Source: Gracilibacillus lacisalsi DSM 19029 (GTDB lineage Bacteria; Bacillota; Bacilli; Bacillales; Amphibacillaceae). Taken from it: DNA of 64,000 nucleotides. The stretch is from the NCBI RefSeq assembly GCF_000377765.1, contig NZ_KB898664.1, positions 45,489-109,488 of the forward strand. The letters run 5' to 3'. Position numbers and translations under genes: made by a program. Each line of letters opens with the position of its first letter. Positions within the stretch are counted from its first letter, which is position 1. This document shows positions 7,633-15,132 of this stretch, piece after piece. Below the pieces are notes generated by a model, which searched no databases, was not told the DNA's origin, and saw nothing but the letters and a program-made list of their open reading frames with translations.

Positions 7633-7922
7633 GTAGAGTACGAGCAAAAGGAAAGACGTATTTATATTTGAAAAAGTATTGCATAAGAGAAAACTATGAA
7701 GCAAACGCAACCATTATTTACGCATTTGGAAGAATTGATAATGCATTAAGTAAGATGTATGAATGGAAAAATGATTTTTCCAGCTTTCCACTAGAATTAA
7801 AACAACAGGGTTGCACCAAAAAAGATTTATTGAGTTGGATTGACACGTTAGAATCTGGCATACATAAAAGGTCAGGGAGATCATTTATTCATCAACAAAA
7901 TATCTATGAATTTACAAAGTGA
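7623..7922 (+). CDS. Small basic protein, unknown
   Basis: The 99-residue product overlaps the previous gene by 10 bases and has GGAGTG upstream of its ATG. It begins FLGRVRAKGKTYLYLKKYC, a strand-rich basic region that vaguely recalls N-termini of transposase- or integrase-like proteins, but no catalytic motif is present. It closes the early operon. Confidence 0.6.
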   Translation: MFLGRVRAKGKTYLYLKKYCIRENYEANATIIYAFGRIDNALSKMYEWKNDFSSFPLELKQQGCTKKDLLSWIDTLESGIHKRSGRSFIHQQNIYEFTK

Positions 7923-8043
7923 TTTCCATTCAATCCAAGTGAAAACGTGCAGTATTTTAATATAATATATATATTAATTTTTGCACGCCTTTTTGAATGA
8001 GTCACCAAGATAATGCACCTTATATTTTTGTTAAATGAAATAG

Positions 8044-8075
8044 AAATCGCTTCTGAGTTTGGAGCGATTTTTTTG
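8044..8075 (+). terminator. Terminator closing the early operon
   Basis: AAATCGCT (8044-8051) pairs with AGCGATTT (8063-8070), followed by TTTTTG. It separates the replication genes from the virion-like module. Confidence 0.8.
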
Positions 8076-8117
8076 TTTTGAAAGATATTTTTAGAAAAAG
8101 TTTTATCATACATATGT

Positions 8118-8193
8118 TTGGTTTTATCATATGTAATGCTTAAAAATCGTGATAACTTTGAATGTAGTTAAAGCAATTTAATCTCATTGCTTT
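8118..8193 (+). promoter_or_regulatory. Candidate promoter of the virion module and leader hairpin
   Basis: TTGGTT (8118-8123), 17 bases and TAAAAA (8141-8146) form a weak sigma-A-like promoter. Two copies of GTTTTATCATA (from about 8100 and 8121) overlap it and could bind an activator. A perfect hairpin, AAAGCAAT / ATTGCTTT (8170-8177, 8186-8193), lies in the leader just before the ribosome-binding site. Confidence 0.35.
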
Positions 8194-8207
8194 AGGAAGG
8201 TGAATGC

Positions 8208-8429
8208 ATGAATAACGAAGAATCCCAAGATGACCAAATAATAGATTCTATGTCTAGTGATCCACAAGTAGTAGTTCCAGTAGATACACGTGAAATGACA
8301 TTGTTTGAAACAGATTCAGGTGTTATTCATATCATCCATGAGATCACACTAGGCGAGTTAATAACGTCGACATTAATTATTTTGCTACTGGTATTAATGT
8401 TAATTAGTCACGTTATCAGGAGGTTTTAA
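8208..8429 (+). CDS. Small single-span membrane protein, virion module
   Basis: The 73-residue product has an acidic N-terminal half (about 48 residues) and one C-terminal transmembrane segment (about 50-69) ending in HVIRRF. Good site GGAAGGTG. It is the first of five consecutive short membrane-protein genes. The acidic-outside, basic-inside layout suits a small virion or assembly protein; no family is recognised. Confidence 0.7.
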   Translation: MNNEESQDDQIIDSMSSDPQVVVPVDTREMTLFETDSGVIHIIHEITLGELITSTLIILLLVLMLISHVIRRF

Positions 8430-8431
8430 AG

Positions 8432-8569
8432 GTGTTTGAGATCGTAGACTATACCGTATTAGAAATAGTATTGGTTTACATAGCTTTTTTATCAGCTTGC
8501 CTTTTGATCTTCCCACTTATTCGTCTAGTATTAACAGCATTTGAAAGGGGATCTGGTCTATGGAGGTAG
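8432..8569 (+). CDS. 45-residue membrane protein
   Basis: GTG start eight bases after CAGGAGG, two bases after the previous stop. One long hydrophobic segment (about residues 10-33) is followed by the basic and aromatic tail ERGSGLWR. Tight spacing with both neighbours supports it as real. Comparable in size to minor end-cap proteins of filamentous phages; that comparison is inference. Confidence 0.6.
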   Translation: MFEIVDYTVLEIVLVYIAFLSACLLIFPLIRLVLTAFERGSGLWR

Positions 8570-8577
8570 GCGGTTTA

Positions 8578-8703
8578 ATGGCGCAAGCCTTCAAGGTTTT
8601 ACTTGGAAACCCGGACATAATGGCTGTTGTTATAAGTTGGGGCATGTTTTGCTCTCTCCTTTTTACAGTCATTGGTATTTATCGATTTGTTAAAGATAAT
8701 TAA
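8578..8703 (+). CDS. 41-residue membrane protein
   Basis: ATG 11 bases after GGAGG; an alternative in-frame ATG at 8560 would add six residues and overlap the previous gene. One hydrophobic span (MAVVISWGMFCSLLFTVIGI) ends in YRFVKDN. It belongs to the run of small single-span proteins preceding the coat-like genes. Confidence 0.58.
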   Translation: MAQAFKVLLGNPDIMAVVISWGMFCSLLFTVIGIYRFVKDN

Positions 8704-8727
8704 GTGAGATAAAAAGGAGGTAACAAC

Positions 8728-8883
8728 ATGCAAGGGGTTTGGGATTGGGCTTTCTTTTGGGATGCTTTTGAATTTTTTATGAAAACAGTAGCGCCGTTCC
8801 TTATGTTAATTGTAGCGGTGGTATCAGTTGGTTTGTTGCTACTAGTAGTAATTAGAGCCGTTAGAAACGGAAGGGACGCATAA
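8728..8883 (+). CDS. 51-residue membrane protein
   Basis: A strong AAAGGAGG site precedes the ATG. The product starts with an aromatic amphipathic segment (MQGVWDWAFFWDAFEFF), then a hydrophobic span, then the basic tail RAVRNGRDA. Its stop overlaps the next start (TAATG). The layout of amphipathic N-terminus, one span and basic C-terminus is that of small filamentous-phage coat proteins. Confidence 0.65.
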   Translation: MQGVWDWAFFWDAFEFFMKTVAPFLMLIVAVVSVGLLLLVVIRAVRNGRDA

Positions 8884-9098
8884 TGCTTTATAGTATCACT
8901 TTTTGGACTAACGATAACATGGCGAAATTTTGGGACTATGTCCAAATGTTATTAGAAACCATTCAACCAGGTATTATGCTTACCGTTGCTATTGTATTAG
9001 TAGGATTATTGATCGGTGTTATCGTTCGATCTTTCAAAAAGACAGAGGACGACGAAAACAACGATCGAGATTATGAAATAAGGCGCTATAATCGTTAA
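8883..9098 (+). CDS. 71-residue membrane protein
   Basis: The ATG overlaps the previous stop. An amphipathic N-terminus (about 30 residues) is followed by one span (MLTVAIVLVGLLIGVIV) and a strongly charged tail (SFKKTEDDENNDRDYE, then RRYNR). It is the last gene before a hairpin and the coat-like genes. Confidence 0.65.
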   Translation: MLYSITFWTNDNMAKFWDYVQMLLETIQPGIMLTVAIVLVGLLIGVIVRSFKKTEDDENNDRDYEIRRYNR

Positions 9099-9100
9099 TA

Positions 9101-9117
9101 ATCGGGTTTTACCCGAT
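9101..9117 (+). promoter_or_regulatory. Hairpin upstream of the coat-like genes
   Basis: ATCGGGT / ACCCGAT around TTT forms a 7-bp stem with no clean T run after it. It may be a weak terminator or a processing or stabilising element at the 5' end of the coat-gene mRNA. TATAAT at 9122-9127 lacks a convincing -35. Confidence 0.4.
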
Positions 9118-9158
9118 ATTATATAATTTTAAAATTTTATTAAGGGAGGAATTTAATA

Positions 9159-9335
9159 ATGAGTATCGATTGGACAGGTTTAACATTACCGTTTGATGTA
9201 GGAGATTTAATCGCAAGTGGTAACGGACTTTTAGGAATGATTGGAACTTTCGTACTTTTAGCACTAGCATTCGTATTCGTTCCAAAAGTTATCACTTTGA
9301 TTCGTCAGTCATTTTCAGCTGCCAGAGGTAAATAA
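9159..9335 (+). CDS. Major-coat-like protein 1, inovirus pVIII type
   Basis: This 58-residue protein follows AAGGGAGG. It has a short amphipathic N-terminus (TLPFDVGDLIASGNGLL), one transmembrane helix (about residues 26-46), and a basic C-terminus (RQSFSAARGK). Size and layout are those of filamentous-phage major coat proteins, in which the basic end faces the DNA. No signal peptide is visible. The next gene is a near-copy, a third related gene follows, and the same domain ends the 491-residue protein. Family assignment rests on architecture and context; sequence similarity to pVIII cannot be tested here. Confidence 0.72.
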   Translation: MSIDWTGLTLPFDVGDLIASGNGLLGMIGTFVLLALAFVFVPKVITLIRQSFSAARGK

Positions 9336-9372
9336 GCCTTTAATTCTATTTTAGAAAGCGAGGTAATACAAG

Positions 9373-9567
9373 ATGGAAGAAACAACACCGACTGGAATTG
9401 ATTGGTCAGGTCTTTCGTTACCTTTCAATGTAGGTGACTTAATTTCAAGTGGTAATGGTCTTTTAGGAATGATCGGGGGCTTTGTGCTTTTAGCACTAGC
9501 ATTTGTATTTGTTCCAAAAGTTATTACGCTTATCCGTCAATCATTTTCAGCAGCAAAAGGAAATTAA
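9373..9567 (+). CDS. Major-coat-like protein 2
   Basis: This 64-residue protein is nearly identical to the preceding coat-like protein over its last 55 residues (SLPFNVGDLISSGNGLLGMI, then the same span and RQSFSAAKGN). Only the first residues (MEETTPTG) differ. The pair is followed by a very strong terminator, so both can be made in excess of the downstream proteins, as expected for major virion components. Confidence 0.72.
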   Translation: MEETTPTGIDWSGLSLPFNVGDLISSGNGLLGMIGGFVLLALAFVFVPKVITLIRQSFSAAKGN

Positions 9568-9585
9568 TTTTTAAAGGATGGCAAC

Positions 9586-9634
9586 AAAAAGCCGGGTAGA
9601 TAGTTTTAAATGCTATCCTCCCGGCTTTTTGTTT
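9586..9634 (+). terminator. Strong terminator after the coat-like pair
   Basis: AAAAAGCCGGG plus TAGATAG pairs with CTATCCT and CCCGGCTTTTT around a short loop, with T runs. It lies inside the module, between the two coat-like genes and the tip-protein genes. M13 has a central terminator in the equivalent place, after gene VIII and before gene III. Confidence 0.88.
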
Positions 9635-9651
9635 TGAAAGGAGGGTAAACA

Positions 9652-9915
9652 ATGGGGATTGATTTTTCTAATTTGTCGTTACCGTTTGATGTAAGTGATC
9701 TGATTTCAAGTGGTAATGGTTTATTGGAATTGGTTGGAAAATTTGTTCTTATTGGTTTGGTGTTTTATTTTACACCACTAATACAAGGTTTAGTTACTAA
9801 GGCTCTAAGTGGAGGCAATGTAAATGGTAAGGCTCATGCAGAAAGGGAATATAGGGAACATTTAGTATCACAACGGAGAAGAAACAGAAAAATAGCAAGT
9901 GCATTCAGGAGGTAA
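9652..9915 (+). CDS. Coat-like protein 3 with charged tail
   Basis: The 87-residue protein repeats the signature SLPFDVSDLISSGNGLL and one transmembrane helix. It diverges after the span and adds a 35-residue, strongly charged tail (AEREYREHLVSQRRRNRK). It starts after GAAAGGAGGG, beyond the strong terminator, so lower expression than the two coat-like genes is expected. A minor coat or end-adaptor role is inferred. Confidence 0.68.
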   Translation: MGIDFSNLSLPFDVSDLISSGNGLLELVGKFVLIGLVFYFTPLIQGLVTKALSGGNVNGKAHAEREYREHLVSQRRRNRKIASAFRR

Positions 9916-9923
9916 ATGGAATA

Positions 9924-10988
9924 TTGAAAAAGATTTTACCTTTGTTTCTATTAATATTTATAGCTTTACCAGTTAATGTTTTTGCTGCCGGAATAACTAG
10001 CAGCGAATATAACAGTAGCGAGGATATTTATTATGTATACCTGGACTTATCCGGGGTTGATACATTCACTATTACACAAGACAGCACCGGGGCAAGTTGG
10101 GACTATGAGACAGTACCAGGAACAAATTACACGACACTAACGTGTAACGGCTCCTTTACCTATACGTTTTACGATTCATCCGGCACATTACTAGCAACCG
10201 ATAGCGTTACAGCTTCCGGGATTCAAGAGCAAAATTCAGCTTGTGAGGATGAACCGGACGACAGCACAGGCGGTAATGATAGTGGAGATAATAGTTATTG
10301 TGGATGCATTTTCCGTACACCAGGATGGGAAGAATACCTGGATAAAATAGACGACGTTATAGGGGCGATTCCCCCGGCTCCTAATTGGGGCAATGTTGCC
10401 GATACGTTTAGGGATTCGATTGTGCCGAGTTTAATAGGTGGAATAGAAAACATGCTAGGAAGTCCACCTGGTCAAATGTCTGCGCCTGGTTATCCGTCAG
10501 ACCTGGACGACGGTAATTTACAAGAGCCAACCGGACAGGAAGACCCAGGGCTTGAAGGGTTCGACGATAGCGACATTAAAGGTCAAGCGCCGGATGTAGA
10601 ATTCCGAGAGGATGAAAGCGGCGGCTTTGACATTGACAATCCTATAGACGCTATGCCGGAGCAAGAGGTATTTGAACCGGAAGAACCCGAAAACCCAAGA
10701 CCGGAAGACCCGGAAGAGCCAGAGAACCCAACACCAACACCGGAGGAACCGGAAAACCCGATACCAGGAGAACCGGAAGAACCCGAAAACCCAGCACCAA
10801 CACCAAGCGAACCGGATAACCCGGCTCCTGTACCGGAAGAAGGAGACAACCCAACACCGATACCGGAGGAAGGGGAAAACGAAACCCCAACACCAGGAGA
10901 AACAGAAGGCAGTTTCCCGATACCTGGAGATAGTGAGGGTGGTTATCCAATGCTAGGAGAAAATAGCGAAGGTTTCCCAATGCCATAA
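9924..10988 (+). CDS. Secreted Pro/Glu-rich tip-like protein
   Basis: The 354-residue protein uses a TTG start 11 bases after AGGAGG. A clear signal peptide (MKKILPLFLLIFIALPVNVF, cut near A-A-G) leads into a beta-rich domain with Cys residues (TCNGSF, SACEDE, SYCGC). After an acidic region, about eight PEEPENP-type repeats fill residues 245-325. The end (EGSFPIPGDSEGGYPMLGEN) is Gly/Pro-rich and has no membrane span or sortase motif. Repeated flexible linkers between globular parts recall the pIII adsorption protein of filamentous phages. It could remain on the virion through protein contacts. Codon use is richer in G+C than in the early genes. Confidence 0.7.
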   Translation: MKKILPLFLLIFIALPVNVFAAGITSSEYNSSEDIYYVYLDLSGVDTFTITQDSTGASWDYETVPGTNYTTLTCNGSFTYTFYDSSGTLLATDSVTASGIQEQNSACEDEPDDSTGGNDSGDNSYCGCIFRTPGWEEYLDKIDDVIGAIPPAPNWGNVADTFRDSIVPSLIGGIENMLGSPPGQMSAPGYPSDLDDGNLQEPTGQEDPGLEGFDDSDIKGQAPDVEFREDESGGFDIDNPIDAMPEQEVFEPEEPENPRPEDPEEPENPTPTPEEPENPIPGEPEEPENPAPTPSEPDNPAPVPEEGDNPTPIPEEGENETPTPGETEGSFPIPGDSEGGYPMLGENSEGFPMP

Positions 10989-11007
10989 AAGAAAGGAGAG
11001 TGTATAA

Positions 11008-12483
11008 ATGAAAAAATATATTGTATTACTTTTTGGTCTTTTATTGTTCTTAATGCCATTTAGTAATGTTTTCGCAAATGATGAACTAGATAGTTTAAAT
11101 AGTGGTCATGGTGTAGGTTTATTGTACGACCCGAACGACAACGCAGTAGATGGTGATGATAGTACAGCTAGAAGTATATCTGGTAGTACTGTCGTTACTT
11201 ATGAAATTGAACCATCAGACATAACACATTACTATTTAAAAACAAGTAATGGACGTGTAGCCGTAAGACTAGTGGACGGTGCCGGAAATGAAATAAAAAC
11301 CTTTAGTGATAATGGATATAGAGCATTTAACCCGAAAATTGAAGACGTACACAAAGTACAAATATATAACGGTGGAAACTTGACATATGCAGCTTATTCA
11401 TTGGAAATATACGGGCACGAAGCCGGGCTTGATGTAGAACCACCTGAAGAGGTTGGCAACTTAACGGCAGAAGAAGACAACGAAACAGTTACGTTAAATT
11501 GGAGCAATCCAAATGATGAAGACTTCTCCGGCATACAAATCTATCAAGATAACACTTTGATAAAAGAAAACTTAACAGGTACTAGCTTTACTATTAATGA
11601 TTTAGAAAATTTCACAGAATACACTTTTAAAATAACTACCGTAGATACAACCGGGAATGAATCTAACGGTAAGACGATAACAGCAACACCTTACGAATGG
11701 ATAGACAGCGACGGCGACGGAATACCTGGCCATGAAGACGAATACCCGGACGACCCTTTAAATGGTCAGCCGGACAGTGATGGAGACGGAATACCGGATA
11801 GCGAAGACGAATACCCAGACGACCCGGAAAATATTCCACCACCGGAAACAGCCGAAGAAGTGCCGGAAGTAGAAAGCTTAGAAATTGAAGCAACACCGGA
11901 AAGAGTAGACTTGTCCTGGAACAACCCACCAAAGTATTTTGGGAAAGCGACGATCTACCGGAAAACGACCGGAACCGTTACAAGTTTCAATATAAATGAT
12001 CTTAATCCTTTTGCAGCACAAACCGTTTATGCTGCCGAAGATTACGAGCCGTTATTTGAAACAAATGGGACAACCTTTGCCGATCTTAGCGTAAACGAAA
12101 ACGAGGAATACGAGTACAAAGTGACTAACACGTACAACGGTATAGAAAGTAATGGGGTAACGGTGCAAACCACCATCCCGGAACCCCCACTTGTTGACAC
12201 TTCCGAAATGACGTTGCCGTTTGGTGTAGAAGGATTGATAGAAAGTGGTAACGGCTTATTACTATTGATCGGTGGCTTTGTGTTATTGGCATTAGCTTTT
12301 ATCTTTGTACCGAAAGTAATAGCAGCTATAAGGCAATCCTTTTCCGGTAGTAATGGAGCAGCACAAACAGCAGCACCAGGAACCAGGTTAACCGAAAGAC
12401 AACAAAAGATAGTGACCGGTCAGAAACAACGAGAACCGAGAGCGCCACGTATACCGAGGGAACCCAGACAAGGGAGGACATAA
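11008..12483 (+). CDS. Adhesin-like tip protein ending in the coat domain
   Basis: The 491-residue protein has a signal peptide (residues 1-24), an N-terminal beta domain, an FN3 domain (about 147-230), and two calcium-binding thrombospondin-3-like repeats (DSDGDGIPGHEDEYPDD and DSDGDGIPDSEDEYPDD, about 233-272). A second FN3-like domain (about 285-395) follows. Residues about 402-452 are a copy of the coat-like proteins: MTLPFGVEGLIESGNGLL, the same transmembrane helix, then IRQSFSG. An Arg/Pro-rich basic tail ends the protein. It thus looks like a receptor-binding protein that inserts into the virion or membrane using the coat fold. Confidence 0.78.
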   Translation: MKKYIVLLFGLLLFLMPFSNVFANDELDSLNSGHGVGLLYDPNDNAVDGDDSTARSISGSTVVTYEIEPSDITHYYLKTSNGRVAVRLVDGAGNEIKTFSDNGYRAFNPKIEDVHKVQIYNGGNLTYAAYSLEIYGHEAGLDVEPPEEVGNLTAEEDNETVTLNWSNPNDEDFSGIQIYQDNTLIKENLTGTSFTINDLENFTEYTFKITTVDTTGNESNGKTITATPYEWIDSDGDGIPGHEDEYPDDPLNGQPDSDGDGIPDSEDEYPDDPENIPPPETAEEVPEVESLEIEATPERVDLSWNNPPKYFGKATIYRKTTGTVTSFNINDLNPFAAQTVYAAEDYEPLFETNGTTFADLSVNENEEYEYKVTNTYNGIESNGVTVQTTIPEPPLVDTSEMTLPFGVEGLIESGNGLLLLIGGFVLLALAFIFVPKVIAAIRQSFSGSNGAAQTAAPGTRLTERQQKIVTGQKQREPRAPRIPREPRQGRT

Positions 12484-12485
12484 CT

Positions 12486-12644
12486 ATGAATAGCGATTTA
12501 CTACAAGCGACAATAGAAGTGGTTTTTATGGGGCATATGATGTATGTTGCCCCCTTTCTTCTCCTTATGATGTCGATTTTGTTTATTGATAGGATTGTAG
12601 ACTTTATTAAATCGATCGTAGCAAGCAAAAGGACAGGTTACTAA
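12486..12644 (+). CDS. 52-residue membrane protein
   Basis: The ATG lies two bases after the adhesin stop, with AGGGAGGAC upstream, and the stop overlaps the next ATG. One hydrophobic segment (MMYVAPFLLLMMSILFI) is followed by a basic tail (KSIVASKRTGY). Coupled translation with both neighbours supports the call. Confidence 0.65.
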   Translation: MNSDLLQATIEVVFMGHMMYVAPFLLLMMSILFIDRIVDFIKSIVASKRTGY

Positions 12645-13093
12645 TGGGGATTATAGGTGATGTTTTATCCTGGATAGGTAATTTAATATGGGGCGCTATT
12701 CAATGGCTGTTAGAGGGCATAGGAAACTTTATTCAAACGCTAATAGATATTATCGTAGCCTTTTTCCAAGTTATTTATGACCTTATCCAGGGCTTTTTTT
12801 ATTTGCTCTATATGATCGGTGTACTAGCCGTTAAGCTGTTTCATGTGTTACTGGAAGCCGGAGGGCTATTGTGGTCGCTTGCGGTTGGATTTGCTCGAAC
12901 ATTAGGAAGTTTAGCTTATAGTCCACGATCTAGTGGCGGTCATGGTTATTCCGATATGGTAGGGCGATTATTTGATAATCTCACACCGTTACAACTAGAG
13001 CCGATAGCTTACATTTTATTGTTTGCTATATGGTTTACTACAGCAATCGGAGCCATGAAATTAATCTCAAGCATACGAGTGGGGGGCGATTAA
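12644..13093 (+). CDS. Multi-span membrane protein of the virion module
   Basis: The 149-residue protein is very hydrophobic: Trp/Ile-rich amphipathic segments over residues 1-65, spans at about 45-65, 68-90 and 120-138, and a central glycine/serine-rich loop (SPRSSGGHGYSD). The start overlaps the previous stop. It could be an inner-membrane assembly protein or a pVI-like cap component; no family is recognised. Confidence 0.7.
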   Translation: MGIIGDVLSWIGNLIWGAIQWLLEGIGNFIQTLIDIIVAFFQVIYDLIQGFFYLLYMIGVLAVKLFHVLLEAGGLLWSLAVGFARTLGSLAYSPRSSGGHGYSDMVGRLFDNLTPLQLEPIAYILLFAIWFTTAIGAMKLISSIRVGGD

Positions 13094-13094
13094 A

Positions 13095-13376
13095 ATTGAT
13101 GCACTAGAAACAATTAAAAGTTTTATAGATAAGATATTTCAACCTCCTATTGGTTTTCTTGATCTTGCTATTGAAAGAATCCAGGGCGTTCAATTAGTGA
13201 CAGCCCAGGGCATTGACATAGGTTCATATTTTGCAGTATTTGGAGACTTGCCTGGTGTATGGCAAATGGTAGTCTCTTCTATTTTGCTCTCTACTGTGCT
13301 GTTGGGCACACTATTAATCTTTAGATCAGTTATGAGAATGTATTATAGCGTGAAAGAAGGTGTTAAGTGGTGGTAG
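13095..13376 (+). CDS. Membrane protein with apparent ATT start
   Basis: A 93-codon frame runs from an ATT at 13095 to TAG at 13374 and lies two bases after the previous stop. A G-rich site (GGGGGG, 13081-13086) is well placed. No ATG, GTG or TTG exists in frame before the middle of the protein, and the upstream frame is closed. The product (IDALETIKSFIDKIFQPPIG, later VVSSILLSTVLLGTLLIF and a basic tail) has one clear span and fits the series. AUU starts are known (infC) but rare. A sequencing error is the alternative. Confidence 0.55.
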   Translation: MDALETIKSFIDKIFQPPIGFLDLAIERIQGVQLVTAQGIDIGSYFAVFGDLPGVWQMVVSSILLSTVLLGTLLIFRSVMRMYYSVKEGVKWW

Positions 13377-13507
13377 ACGCATTTTTCTATATGTTTGTTG
13401 TAGGAGCCGGGACAAGCGCCGGGGTTGCAAGTGTTGTCTTTGTCTCCTGGAAGGTATACCAACGATCAGCTAATAAACAACCAAAAAGAAAACGAAAGGT
13501 AGTGTAA
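13367..13507 (+). CDS. 46-residue membrane protein
   Basis: Two tandem GTG codons (13367, 13370) follow GAAGGTG; the gene overlaps the previous one by ten bases. A hydrophobic span (residues about 5-27) is followed by a strongly basic tail (NKQPKRKRKVV). The layout again resembles a small coat protein with a DNA-facing basic end. Confidence 0.6.
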   Translation: MVVDAFFYMFVVGAGTSAGVASVVFVSWKVYQRSANKQPKRKRKVV

Positions 13508-13510
13508 TAA

Positions 13511-13903
13511 ATGGCATTATTGAATCGAAAAAAGACAGAGGATGAATTTAACCTAGAAACGGATGACTTACTAATAGTTTTTGATAACGAAAAGAAAACG
13601 AGTGACATTAAGCATGTAACAGATATTACAGACGATTCTGTTATTTGCATGGGGTACTATAAAGTGCCCTTGTCAGATTGTGAGATTACAGTAGGAGAAA
13701 TGGGGCGCAATTTCTTTTATCGTGCACCTTCTCGATCTGTAGAGGAAACAGAACGACTTGCACAATTAGAAATGAATACCGTACTTAGTCAGATCACAGC
13801 ATATCAGCCCCCGGCTTTGCCTAGTAGTTTGGATTGGACGAAAGGAATATTATTCGCTTTGATCTTCATTGCATTTATTATTATCGCAGTTGTAGCAACT
13901 TAA
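13511..13903 (+). CDS. Tail-anchored membrane protein, unknown
   Basis: The 130-residue protein has a soluble, acidic, beta-rich N-terminal part of about 105 residues (ETDDLLIVFDNEKKTSDI, ICMGYYKVPLSDCEI) and a C-terminal transmembrane anchor (residues 111-129) ending in VVAT. It is likely a cytoplasmic-side assembly component anchored in the membrane. No family is recognised. Confidence 0.7.
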   Translation: MALLNRKKTEDEFNLETDDLLIVFDNEKKTSDIKHVTDITDDSVICMGYYKVPLSDCEITVGEMGRNFFYRAPSRSVEETERLAQLEMNTVLSQITAYQPPALPSSLDWTKGILFALIFIAFIIIAVVAT

Positions 13904-13922
13904 TAAACCAGGAGGGAAAAAC

Positions 13923-14078
13923 ATGGACGAATCAATGTATCGACTATTATATGAATTAAAAGGGATGGTTACTTCTACTTTGGAAGCGTCCGAATATTCC
14001 GACGAGGTGTTACGACCTTGCTTAGATTTAGTAGAAAACAAACTAATAGAGATTTTCGAGAAAATACCGCATGAGTAG
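13923..14078 (+). CDS. 51-residue soluble protein, unknown
   Basis: ATG after AGGAGGGAAAAAC, a strong site. The product is acidic and helical (MDESMYRLLYELKGMVTSTL, ending EIFEKIPHE). It is the only small soluble protein in this run. Function unknown. Confidence 0.6.
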   Translation: MDESMYRLLYELKGMVTSTLEASEYSDEVLRPCLDLVENKLIEIFEKIPHE

Positions 14079-14137
14079 TGTTGCTAGAAGGCTCTCAGGC
14101 TTAACGAAATTAAAATAGAAAGGTAGTTGGTCACTCA

Positions 14138-14506
14138 ATGCAAAATACAGAGCAACAAAATGCACATTCAAACGCTGATAAGCTGCAATCTGTAATAAGT
14201 GATGATCTTTTCCCTCAGGTGCAGCACATATCAGACGTAAAACAAGTGATCGAGGAAATGCAAGGCAAATCACAGAACTTACGAGAACCACAGGTCAAGG
14301 CTTTGCTTTTCCTAGAACGATTAGGGCAAAACGAATATTTACACAAGGACGGCAGCCCCTATAAAGACTTAATTGAATATATCAAGAAACAAGGTAAAAC
14401 AGACGTTGCAAACCCGGAATATTACCTAGACACAATCGAGGCATTAATACCGAAACCACCGAAACAGATCGTTATGGCTCCGGATGGAAAGGGGGCAAAA
14501 CGATAA
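14138..14506 (+). CDS. Soluble protein preceding the ATPase, unknown
   Basis: The 122-residue protein is hydrophilic and helical, with a Gln/Asn-rich N-terminus and a conserved-looking middle (REPQVKALLFLERLGQNEYL). Its stop overlaps the start of the Zot-like ATPase, so they are translationally coupled and probably interact. No family is recognised. Confidence 0.68.
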   Translation: MQNTEQQNAHSNADKLQSVISDDLFPQVQHISDVKQVIEEMQGKSQNLREPQVKALLFLERLGQNEYLHKDGSPYKDLIEYIKKQGKTDVANPEYYLDTIEALIPKPPKQIVMAPDGKGAKR

Positions 14507-15132
14507 TGGCACACCACTTTTTCATACAAGGACCACTTGGGGGCGGTAAAACCTTTTTAATGTCGCTCCTGGCTCACCATTGGAAAGCAAAAACCGAAGC
14601 CCAGGGCGGACGAGTAGAACTGTTCAGTAATTACGAACTTGCCGACAGTTACCCCATGACACACTATACAGACTGGTACAAGGTAGCCGAAGCGCAAGGC
14701 TCTATATGTTGTTGGGACGAAGCGCAAATGGCTTTCAGCAATCGTAAGTGGAGCAAATACGGTCAAGGAATAGCCACAGAAACCATGATGTTTACTAGAA
14801 AAATGCAATCGGTGCAGTTTTATTGCAGCCCTTCTATAAACAATGTAGACAGCCGTATAAGGCAAATTGTAGAAGTGCTGATCACAACTAGAAAGATTGG
14901 AGATAAAGGATTCTCATTGCATTTCATGGACTATCAAACCAGGGAGTTTTTACACAAACAATTTATACCTATGTGGAAGGCTAAAAGATTTTTTAAATTA
15001 AATTTATATGATTCCTGGAACATGGTACAAGGTTTTCCTTTGCCTGGCACTGAAAGAGAAGGAAAAGAGTTTTTTGAAACGTTAAACGACATTCACGACG
15101 AAGCAAGGGGGAAAATACGTGTTAGAAATTAA
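14506..15132 (+). CDS. Zot/pI-like assembly ATPase
   Basis: The 208-residue protein has Walker A GPLGGGKT (residues 9-16) and Walker B CCWDEAQ (about 68-74). An FTRKMQSVQFYCSPSINNVD segment follows, with DSRIRQIVEVLI after it. This order (P-loop, hh-DEA, then a Gln/Ser-rich sensor and an R-x-x-x-E helix) matches the N-terminal ATPase domain of Zot/pI proteins that drive filamentous-phage extrusion. There is no transmembrane helix, unlike M13 pI; adjacent anchored proteins may supply it. HerA/FtsK-type packaging ATPases of tailless phages are the main alternative. It is the hallmark gene of the module. Confidence 0.72.
   Translation: MAHHFFIQGPLGGGKTFLMSLLAHHWKAKTEAQGGRVELFSNYELADSYPMTHYTDWYKVAEAQGSICCWDEAQMAFSNRKWSKYGQGIATETMMFTRKMQSVQFYCSPSINNVDSRIRQIVEVLITTRKIGDKGFSLHFMDYQTREFLHKQFIPMWKAKRFFKLNLYDSWNMVQGFPLPGTEREGKEFFETLNDIHDEARGKIRVRN

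Noticed and set aside
10583-10986. Overlapping frames in the repeat tract of the secreted protein
   Set aside because: Shadows created by the Pro/Glu repeat; low-complexity products and no binding sites.
14506-15132. Conjugative coupling protein or FtsK-type transfer ATPase
   Set aside because: Too short, and no relaxase, VirB4 or other transfer genes are nearby; a Zot/pI-like role fits the coat-like genes better.
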